A stretch of DNA of 5,190 bases from a bacterium (GTDB taxonomy: Archaea; Thermoproteota; Nitrososphaeria; Nitrososphaerales; Nitrososphaeraceae): the NCBI GenBank assembly GCA_014381105.1, contig JACMIO010000066.1:1-5190 (forward strand), written 5' to 3'. The position numbers and the translations under genes were made by a program. A model generated the notes under the pieces. The model was not told the DNA's origin. It did not search any database and saw only the letters and a list, made by a program, of their open reading frames with translations. Positions 1 to 4,907 of this stretch are shown one piece after another (the stretch's first letter is position 1; every line of letters starts with the position of its first letter).

Positions 1-76
1 AGTATTAACAGTCATTATAGGACTAGGATTCTTCTTCATAATGAAAATCGCTAGAGAAAGGCTGGGTCACTCCTAA
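1..76 (+). CDS. C-terminal end of a membrane protein (5' truncated; candidate AmoX)
   Basis: An open frame enters from the left edge (first full codon at base 2) and ends at TAA 74-76, giving 24 residues. The visible part is a hydrophobic stretch rich in Val, Ile, Leu, Gly and Phe (VLTVIIGLGFFFIM), followed by a short positively charged tail (KIARERLGHS). This looks like the last transmembrane helix of an integral membrane protein with its basic end in the cytoplasm. It lies on the same strand as amoA, 207 bp upstream. In ammonia-oxidising archaea a small membrane protein, AmoX, is commonly encoded next to amoA, so AmoX is the leading candidate. Too little is visible to confirm it, and any small membrane protein would fit. 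The stop is followed directly by oligo-T tracts, which supports a genuine gene end. Confidence 0.6.
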   Translation, partial: VLTVIIGLGFFFIMKIARERLGHS

Positions 77-78
77 AC

Positions 79-105
79 TTTATTTTTTATCAATACTTAT
101 TTTTT
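79..105 (+). terminator. Oligo-T terminator after the upstream membrane protein
   Basis: Two T-rich runs (T6 within 81-90 and T6 at about 100-105) start three bases after the stop codon at 74-76. Archaeal RNA polymerase commonly terminates at oligo-T tracts without needing a hairpin. This suggests the upstream gene and amoA are separate transcripts. Confidence 0.55.
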
Positions 106-115
106 GGATAATTTA

Positions 116-133
116 GAAATTGGTAGCAATTTC
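116..133. repeat. Perfect 7-bp inverted repeat with 4-nt loop upstream of amoA
   Basis: GAAATTG (116-122), loop GTAG (123-126), then CAATTTC (127-133). It lies about 150 bp upstream of the amoA start and just past the T-tracts. It could be a 3'-end hairpin of the upstream transcript or a dyad binding site for a regulator; the sequence alone does not decide. Confidence 0.5.
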
Positions 134-242
134 AGGATCATTAGAATAATCTAACTCCTTCTTTGATATATTTTACAAAGCTAATGTTTAGAATAAATTT
201 CCAAATGTATCAAATTTTTCCCAGGGATTAATTAAGAATATC

Positions 243-260
243 AAAATAAAATTTTATATA
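243..260 (+). promoter_or_regulatory. amoA core promoter (BRE-like A-rich element plus TATA box)
   Basis: An A-rich stretch resembling a BRE (243-250) leads into ATTTTATATA (251-260). The TATA centre lies about 27 bp before the ATG at 284. That is the usual archaeal distance from TATA box to transcription start, so transcription should start at or within a few bases of the ATG. The mRNA would then be leaderless, consistent with the absence of a Shine-Dalgarno. The same 10-mer recurs at 1261-1270 before the oxidoreductase operon. Confidence 0.65.
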
Positions 261-283
261 GCACCTTTAGCAGACATTTGGTA

Positions 284-934
284 ATGGTCTGGCTTAGACG
301 CACTACACACTATCTATTCATAGTTGTAGTTGCTGTAAATAGTACATTATTGACAATCAACGCAGGAGACTACATATTCTATACAGATTGGGCATGGACA
401 TCATTTGTTGTATTCTCAATATCCCAATCAACAATGCTTGTAGTGGGAGCAATCTATTACATGCTATTCACCGGTGTACCAGGGACTGCAACATATTATG
501 CAACAATCATGACAATCTATACATGGGTGGCCAAAGGAGCTTGGTTTGCACTAGGATATCCATACGACTTCGTCGTAACTCCAGTCTGGATACCTTCAGC
601 AATGCTGTTAGATTTGACATATTGGGCAACAAGAAGGAATAAACATGCTGCCATTATAATTGGCGGAACATTGGTTGGACTTTCATTGCCAATATTCAAC
701 ATGATAAATCTACTGCTGGTCAGAGACCCTCTAGAGATGGCATTCAAATATCCTCGTCCAACATTGCCTCCATACATGACACCAATTGAGCCTCAGGTCG
801 GTAAATTCTACAATAGTCCCGTGGCGCTAGGATCCGGGGCGGCAGCTGTACTTAGCGTTCCAATCGCTGCATTGGGCGCAAAACTAAATACTTGGACATA
901 CAGATGGATGGCCGCCTGGTCTAAGTGGGATTAA
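284..934 (+). CDS. amoA: Archaeal ammonia monooxygenase subunit A (AmoA)
   Basis: This is the membrane subunit A of the copper-dependent ammonia monooxygenase, which oxidises ammonia to hydroxylamine in the cytoplasmic membrane. The 216-residue product has the standard archaeal AmoA length and sequence: it starts MVWLRRTTHYLF and ends TYRWMAAWSKWD. Internal stretches TGVPGTATYYATIM and KYPRPTLPPYMTPIEPQVGK are hallmark archaeal AmoA. Hydrophobic segments lie near residues 9-26, 39-61, 70-90, 101-116, 121-146 and 178-200. The two classical archaeal amoA primer sites match at 281-300 and 896-915. The catalytic coppers of this family are assigned mainly to AmoB and AmoC, so no active-site ligands are claimed here. 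ATG 284 is chosen over an in-frame TTG at 278, because family members start MVWL and the TATA box predicts a leaderless transcript. amoB and amoC are not adjacent, as is usual in soil group I.1b. Its GC content is visibly higher than that of the flanking spacers. Confidence 0.98.
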   Translation: MVWLRRTTHYLFIVVVAVNSTLLTINAGDYIFYTDWAWTSFVVFSISQSTMLVVGAIYYMLFTGVPGTATYYATIMTIYTWVAKGAWFALGYPYDFVVTPVWIPSAMLLDLTYWATRRNKHAAIIIGGTLVGLSLPIFNMINLLLVRDPLEMAFKYPRPTLPPYMTPIEPQVGKFYNSPVALGSGAAAVLSVPIAALGAKLNTWTYRWMAAWSKWD

Positions 935-945
935 AACCACATCCT

Positions 946-970
946 CTTTCATTTTTATTTTCTTTTGTTT
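946..970 (+). terminator. T-rich terminator after amoA
   Basis: A pyrimidine tract containing T5, T4 and further T runs begins about 12 bp after the amoA stop (932-934). No strong stem precedes it, as is normal for archaeal oligo-T termination. It suggests amoA is transcribed alone. Confidence 0.55.
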
Positions 971-1060
971 AGAATTTAGAATTTTAAATCAGCTATCGTT
1001 TAGTACTTTTCGTTCTTTATAATCAAAAAAGAATCTAGTAGAATTAATTTTTAATGCAAA

Positions 1061-1079
1061 GTATAAGTTCTAGCTAGCT
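1061..1079 (+). promoter_or_regulatory. Possible promoter of the 49-aa Cys-rich gene, with overlapping palindrome
   Basis: GTATAAG (1061-1067) follows an A-rich GCAAA and is a plausible TATA box. Its centre is about 34 bp before ATG 1098, which predicts no leader or one of only a few bases. Immediately downstream are overlapping 8-bp palindromes, CTAGCTAG (1070-1077) and AGCTAGCT (1072-1079). They lie between the TATA box and the predicted start, where a bound repressor could interfere. The TATA match is moderate and the operator idea is inference. Confidence 0.35.
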
Positions 1080-1097
1080 TATTTTTATCTTACAAGA

Positions 1098-1247
1098 ATG
1101 TCTGCAAAGAACGATTCTGTCGATGATGGTATTACGTGCGACATTTGTGGGATTCCAATCGATGCATGCACGTGTTCTTGTCCTTATTGTGGGGAACGTG
1201 ATTCATGCGAATGCTGTTTATACGACGCTGCTACCGGTGGCGGATGA
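1098..1247 (+). CDS. 49-aa cysteine-rich mini-protein, probably metal binding
   Basis: This small frame runs from ATG 1098 to TGA 1245-1247 and encodes 49 residues. Nine are cysteines (14, 17, 24, 26, 28, 31, 37, 39, 40). They form a CDIC pair, a CTCSC cluster running into CPYC, and a final CECC. The two C-x-x-C knuckles (14/17 and 28/31) are spaced like a compact zinc ribbon. The five remaining cysteines are more than one zinc site needs, so a second metal site, or a copper or Fe-S role, is possible. The N-terminus is acidic and the C-terminus ends in a Gly run. There is no signal peptide, so it should be cytoplasmic. ATG 1098 is the first start after an in-frame TAG at 1071-1073, and there is no Shine-Dalgarno. 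It sits alone between amoA and the oxidoreductase operon. I do not recognise the family. The cysteine density and spacing argue strongly against a chance frame. Confidence 0.72.
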   Translation: MSAKNDSVDDGITCDICGIPIDACTCSCPYCGERDSCECCLYDAATGGG

Positions 1248-1261
1248 TTTCAGATTTCATA

Positions 1262-1270
1262 TTTTATATA
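1262..1270 (+). promoter_or_regulatory. TATA box of the 2-oxoacid:ferredoxin oxidoreductase operon
   Basis: TTTTATATA lies 15 bp after the stop of the 49-aa gene. Transcription would start about 27 bp after its centre, near 1291-1294. This leaves a leader of roughly 18-20 nt before TTG 1311, enough to include the GGAG at 1293-1296. The preceding base and the element (1261-1270) are identical to 251-260 before amoA. Confidence 0.6.
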
Positions 1271-1310
1271 TCTATTATTTGATTAATACTTTGGAGAAGA
1301 AAGAAATTCA

Positions 1311-3269
1311 TTGTCTTTTTTGACTGGTGTGAATTCTATATCCTGGTTGATTGGTGGACCACAAGGAAGTGGTGTAGATTCGGCTGCAAATATTTTTGCT
1401 AAGACGTGCGCGAAAGAAGGTTTTCATATTTTTGGAAAGAGGGAATTTTATTCTAATATTAAGGGGGAACATAGCTATTTTACAATAAGAATTTCAGACA
1501 AGCCCGTTAATTCGCACCTGGAAGAAATCAATGTGCTTGTATCATTTGATGCTGAGACCGTCTTCAGGCATGCAGACAAAGTATCTGCAGGTGGCATGAT
1601 AATCTATGATTCGTCTCTTGCTGAAACGGTGTTAGAGGAGGTACCTACAATTGATTTTGAAGCTAGTAACAGAATTCGCAAATTGTTACAAGACTCTGGA
1701 CAGTCTATGAATTTGAACGGAATGCTTGAGTTTGCAAAGTCGAGAGGCTGCATGGTCTATGGGCTACCTTATTTTGAAATGTTAGAAACGATAGCACAAA
1801 AAATGAACGATCCTAAACTTAGTAAGATCTCTAGAGTAGTTAATGTTATGGCAATATCCGCATCTATTTCTTTGCTAGGTATCAAAAAAAATATGTTGAT
1901 TAACTCCATTCAAGAGGTATTTGGATCAAAGCCTAAACTACTTGCTAGTAACATAGAGGCCGCGGAATATGCGTATTCCTACATAGGCACTAAATACGAT
2001 ACTAAGAATATTAAATATAAAATGACCCCCAAAGATGCCCTAAAGGACTATCTATTGCTATCAGGAAGTCAGGCTGCAGCAATTGGGAAAATAGTGGCCG
2101 GTTGTAGATTTCAAACTTATTATCCAATTACACCAGCAAGTGACGAAAGTGAATTCTTAGAATCAAATCAGATCATCGATCAGGTCGATGGTAAGAGTGG
2201 TTCCATTGTCGTAGTGCAAACAGAGGATGAAATTGCTGCTATAACTATGGCAATTGGCGCATCATTGACAGGGGTTAGAACAGCTACAGCTACATCAGGG
2301 CCTGGTTTTTCACTTATGGCTGAGGCACTTGGTTGGGCTGGTATGAACGAAGTTCCATTGGTAGTTACAATGTATCAGCGAGCGGGACCGTCAACCGGTT
2401 TGCCCACCCGACATGAGCAAAGTGATCTCTTGTTTGCGATTAACGCTGGGCATGGTGAATTCCCAAAAATAGTATTGGCTTCTGGAGATATTGAAGAATC
2501 TTTTTACGATGCTATAAAGGCCTTTAATTTTGCAGAAATCTTTCAACTACCAGTAATTCATTTACTAGACAAGGCAATTAGTAGTAGTATCCAAACATGC
2601 AAAAGATTTAGCAATGATCTCAAAATCGAAAGGGGAGAATTCAAGAATACTATTGGCAGGAATCAAAGCGAAGGTGCAGCCGGTCATTTTCAAAGATTCA
2701 AACTCGACGATTCGCCTATTTCTACGAGGGTGCCAATTGGAACAGAAAACGCGATATTCTGGAATACTGGTGATGAACACACAGAAGAAGGTCACATATC
2801 TGAAGATCCTGAAAATAGGAACAAAATGATGGACAAGAGAATGAAAAAACTCGACCTAGCACTGGAAAAAATAAATCAAGACGATATGGCCATATGTCAT
2901 GATTTTGATTCAGATGGTAAAAATGTTGTTGTTAGCTGGGGTTCCACAAAAGGTGCAATCTTAGAAGCATTAGAAAAATTATCTGAAGAGGGAAACAAAA
3001 TGAAATTCGTTCAAATTCGCCTGCTTCATCCATTTCCTACTGAAACTGTGAAAAAATTCCTGAAGGATGCTAAATTGGTTATTGATGTTGAGATGAATTA
3101 CACGTCGCAATTAGGATCACTTGTACAGCAAAATACTGGTAGGGAAATTGATTATAAAATTGTGAAATATAATGGTAGACCAATGTCCACTACGGAACTT
3201 TATATTGCACTTAAGGCTATATTATCTGGTAACAATGAAAGGAGGATTGTATTAGATGGCGGAACTTAA
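1311..3269 (+). CDS. korA: 2-oxoacid:ferredoxin oxidoreductase, fused gamma-alpha subunit
   Basis: This is the large subunit of the TPP- and CoA-dependent enzyme that converts a 2-oxoacid to acyl-CoA and CO2 while reducing ferredoxin, or runs in reverse. Of 652 residues, about 10-195 form the gamma domain (GGPQGSGVDSAANIFA at 15-30). Residues 250-425 form the alpha N-terminal domain, with the substrate-recognition motif YPITP at 271-275 and QRAGPSTGLPT at 356-366. A family-typical linker follows (TGDEHTEEGHISEDPENR, 486-503), then a C-terminal domain at about 535-640. This is the fused layout of the two-subunit enzymes known from Sulfolobus and other aerobic archaea. The start is uncertain: no ATG is available, TTG 1311 has a weak GGAG 14 nt upstream, and TTG 1320 or GTG 1326 are alternatives. 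It overlaps the beta gene by 14 bp. Pyruvate versus 2-oxoglutarate preference cannot be read from sequence, so the symbol is conventional. Confidence 0.93.
   Translation: MSFLTGVNSISWLIGGPQGSGVDSAANIFAKTCAKEGFHIFGKREFYSNIKGEHSYFTIRISDKPVNSHLEEINVLVSFDAETVFRHADKVSAGGMIIYDSSLAETVLEEVPTIDFEASNRIRKLLQDSGQSMNLNGMLEFAKSRGCMVYGLPYFEMLETIAQKMNDPKLSKISRVVNVMAISASISLLGIKKNMLINSIQEVFGSKPKLLASNIEAAEYAYSYIGTKYDTKNIKYKMTPKDALKDYLLLSGSQAAAIGKIVAGCRFQTYYPITPASDESEFLESNQIIDQVDGKSGSIVVVQTEDEIAAITMAIGASLTGVRTATATSGPGFSLMAEALGWAGMNEVPLVVTMYQRAGPSTGLPTRHEQSDLLFAINAGHGEFPKIVLASGDIEESFYDAIKAFNFAEIFQLPVIHLLDKAISSSIQTCKRFSNDLKIERGEFKNTIGRNQSEGAAGHFQRFKLDDSPISTRVPIGTENAIFWNTGDEHTEEGHISEDPENRNKMMDKRMKKLDLALEKINQDDMAICHDFDSDGKNVVVSWGSTKGAILEALEKLSEEGNKMKFVQIRLLHPFPTETVKKFLKDAKLVIDVEMNYTSQLGSLVQQNTGREIDYKIVKYNGRPMSTTELYIALKAILSGNNERRIVLDGGT
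3240..3245 (+). promoter_or_regulatory. Strong Shine-Dalgarno for the beta subunit
   Basis: AGGAGG ends 10 nt before ATG 3256 and is a perfect match to the archaeal 16S anti-Shine-Dalgarno core. It lies inside the end of the alpha gene. It fixes the beta start and supports translational coupling in the overlapping pair. First genes of transcripts in this window lack such a site. Confidence 0.8.
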
Positions 3270-4221
3270 ACTAGCTGATTATAAAACAACAGTACATAAT
3301 GATTGGTGTCCTGGTTGTGGAGATTTTGGAATATTAAACGCAATTCAAATGGCACTAAGTGAAATGCAGATTCCAAGACATAAAGCGGTTATTTTTTCAG
3401 GAATCGGTTGTTCTGGCAAAACACCACATTTCATAAATGTATCTGGTATACACACTTTACATGGAAGAGTTTTACCATTTGCCCAAGGTGCAAAAATTGC
3501 GAATCCAGATCTTGAGATAATTGCTGTTGGAGGCGATGGTGATGGTCTGGGTATTGGGGCAGGACATTTTGTTGGAGCAGGAAGGAAAAATGTTGACATT
3601 CCCTATCTCATTTTTAATAATGCAGTTTATGGTCTCACCAAAGGACAGGCTTCACCTACATTGAGGTTAGGCGAAAAGACAAAATCTCTTGTAACACCCA
3701 ATACAAGCAATTCTGTAAATCCCATAGCATTAGCATTAGTCTCTGGATTTACCTTTATCGCACGTTCATATTCATATGATGTTAAACATCTGAAAGACAC
3801 AATAAAAAGGGCAATAACACACAAAGGATTAGCGTTTGTAGATGTTCTACAACCATGTCCAACATATGACGACATCCACACTAGGGAATGGTATCAGGGT
3901 ATAAACAAACAGGAGACAGGTAAGTCAATGCCTAGAATTTATAAAATTGAGGAAACTGGCTATGATGGTACGATAAAAGACGAATCAGAAATTAATGAGA
4001 AGATGACAAAGATTCTAGAATTTTCAAGCGAATGGGGGGATAGGATTCCAATCGGTATCTTTTATCAGAACGAATTAATTCCTTCTTATCATGAAAGAAT
4101 TGCTGAAAATAACAAGGAATATTTTGCAAAGCCTCCATCTCATCAAGAAATATCGGATAATGAGAATAAACCTATTGCAAAGATTGACAAAATTCTAGAT
4201 AAACTTCAGATAAAAGATTGA
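3256..4221 (+). CDS. korB: 2-oxoacid:ferredoxin oxidoreductase, beta subunit
   Basis: This is the TPP-binding and electron-transfer subunit that partners the preceding gamma-alpha protein. It has 321 residues. The four cysteines expected to bind the single [4Fe-4S] cluster are present: C18 and C21 in WCPGCGDFG, C52 in IGCSGKTPHF, and C201 in QPCPTY. The TPP/Mg motif is GGDGDG (92-97), followed by NNAVYGLTKGQ (121-131). Electrons would pass from TPP through this cluster to a soluble ferredoxin. No separate ferredoxin-like delta subunit is encoded nearby, which matches the two-subunit enzyme class. The start ATG 3256 is supported by AGGAGG 10 nt upstream and overlaps the alpha gene by 14 bp. 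A charged tail after residue 290 extends beyond the conserved core. All cofactor residues are intact, so the enzyme should be functional. Confidence 0.95.
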   Translation: MAELKLADYKTTVHNDWCPGCGDFGILNAIQMALSEMQIPRHKAVIFSGIGCSGKTPHFINVSGIHTLHGRVLPFAQGAKIANPDLEIIAVGGDGDGLGIGAGHFVGAGRKNVDIPYLIFNNAVYGLTKGQASPTLRLGEKTKSLVTPNTSNSVNPIALALVSGFTFIARSYSYDVKHLKDTIKRAITHKGLAFVDVLQPCPTYDDIHTREWYQGINKQETGKSMPRIYKIEETGYDGTIKDESEINEKMTKILEFSSEWGDRIPIGIFYQNELIPSYHERIAENNKEYFAKPPSHQEISDNENKPIAKIDKILDKLQIKD

Positions 4222-4243
4222 TAAAACTAGTTAAATCTTTGGT

Positions 4244-4270
4244 TCTTTAGGTTAAGTTCATATCTAAAGA
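4244..4270. repeat. 7-bp inverted repeat downstream of the beta gene
   Basis: TCTTTAG (4244-4250) and CTAAAGA (4264-4270) are perfect inverted copies with a 13-nt loop, starting 23 bp after the korB stop. They could form a 3'-end hairpin. No T-run follows, so I do not call it a terminator. The rest of the 4222-4396 spacer is AT-rich, with no convincing gene. Confidence 0.3.
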
Positions 4271-4396
4271 TGTATACTAGTTCAAAAGGAACCTATTCAA
4301 ACTTTGTAACACTCTATCCGTATTTTCCATGGATCCAATTTCGTATTGTAATTTTACAGAATTTAATATTAATTGTCTTCTAAATGGGATAATTCC

Positions 4397-4404
4397 TTAT
4401 ATAT
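4397..4404 (+). promoter_or_regulatory. TATA box of the 92-aa Cys-rich gene
   Basis: TTATATAT, with its centre about 27 bp before ATG 4427, has the same geometry as the amoA promoter. It predicts a leaderless mRNA. No Shine-Dalgarno is present in the AT-rich bases before the ATG. Confidence 0.6.
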
Positions 4405-4426
4405 CATATATTAAATAAATTATAAA

Positions 4427-4705
4427 ATGGTAACAACATGTACGGCGGGAGACTGTACCGTTGACTGTAGTGGGGGCTGTATCTGCATTGCAAATGCAGA
4501 TATTCCTCATTACTGTTTTTGCGACTGCACGGATCCATCTACCAAACCGGCAGGAAAAAAGGTTTCATATCAGAATAGAATTAAAATTACACCTCAAGCC
4601 AGGTATAATATTTGCTTTCGCAATGTGCCAATAACAACTCTTGCACAATCTTTTGACAAAGTTCTCCCGAATAGAATCCTTGTTCCTGCAAATAAACTAG
4701 CTTAG
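4427..4705 (+). CDS. 92-aa protein with cysteine-rich N-terminus, function unknown
   Basis: I do not recognise the family. Two halves are visible. Residues 1-34 hold eight cysteines (5, 10, 14, 18, 20, 30, 32, 34), including CIC at 18-20 and CFCDC at 30-34, which suggests a metal-binding module. Residues 44-92 are basic (nine Lys/Arg against one Asp), with alternating hydrophobic positions and one further cysteine (C63). This half may be a small beta-rich or nucleic-acid-binding domain; that is inference. There is no signal peptide or transmembrane segment. ATG 4427 is favoured by the TATA box 27 bp upstream. The gene stands alone, 205 bp after the oxidoreductase operon and convergent with the minus-strand gene beyond it. 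The IP-x(2)-C-x-C-x-C stretch at 26-34 resembles IP-x(3)-C-x-C-x-C in the 49-aa protein at 1098-1247, though no wider similarity is evident. Confidence 0.75.
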   Translation: MVTTCTAGDCTVDCSGGCICIANADIPHYCFCDCTDPSTKPAGKKVSYQNRIKITPQARYNICFRNVPITTLAQSFDKVLPNRILVPANKLA

Positions 4706-4854
4706 AAAGTCAATCTTAGTTTAAAGAATAAAACATTCAGACAAATCATAATTTCATCAGGATTGATCCTCAAAAGTTAGTTCAGGTTACCAGTTACTAG
4801 TCGAGTAGTATTGTTCTTCATGTTTTGAATGATACGTAGAGAAAACCACACAGA

Positions 4855-4875
4855 GACTAAACACAAGATTTAGTC
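4855..4875. repeat. 7-bp inverted repeat between convergent genes
   Basis: GACTAAA (4855-4861), loop of seven bases, then TTTAGTC (4869-4875), a perfect stem. It lies in the 202-bp spacer (4706-4907) between the 92-aa gene and the minus-strand gene. It may act as a 3'-end hairpin for either transcript. A weaker 5-bp dyad, TACTA/TAGTA, lies near 4795-4810. No gene is seen in this spacer. Confidence 0.4.
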
Positions 4876-4893
4876 AGCAATAATTAAACTGGG

Positions 4894-4907
4894 TTTTGAT
4901 CAAAAAA
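4894..4907 (-). terminator. T-tract terminator with palindrome, end of the minus-strand gene
   Basis: On the minus strand the TAA stop (4908-4910) is followed at once by TTTTTTG. The 12-bp palindrome TTTTGATCAAAA occupies 4894-4905. Because it is symmetrical it offers a T-tract on both strands and could also stop + strand transcripts coming from the 92-aa gene. Confidence 0.45.

Noticed and set aside
278..283. TTG 278 as an earlier start for AmoA
   Set aside because: Archaeal AmoA begins MVWLRR at ATG 284, and the TATA box places the transcript start at about 284, so the TTG would hardly be transcribed.
388..777. Alternative frames inside amoA (+ 388-642, - 517-777)
   Set aside because: They are shadows of the certain amoA frame, with no promoter and no protein-like features.
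426..934. AmoA versus methane or hydrocarbon monooxygenase subunit A
   Set aside because: The sequence and its 216-residue length are specific to archaeal AmoA; bacterial PmoA/AmoA are longer and clearly different.
1123..1323. 66-residue + strand reading frame
   Set aside because: It overlaps the Cys-rich 49-aa frame in another phase, runs through the TATA box and into the start of korA, and has no recognisable composition.
2565..2829. Alternative frames inside korA on both strands
   Set aside because: They lie wholly within conserved korA coding sequence and show no independent signals.
3345..3881. Two antisense frames inside korB (3345-3599 and 3627-3881)
   Set aside because: They are antisense to conserved Fe-S and TPP motifs and are explained by the codon bias of korB.
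4270..4383. 37-codon + strand frame in the spacer after korB
   Set aside because: Short, without a TATA box at the right distance or a Shine-Dalgarno, and its composition matches translated AT-rich spacer.
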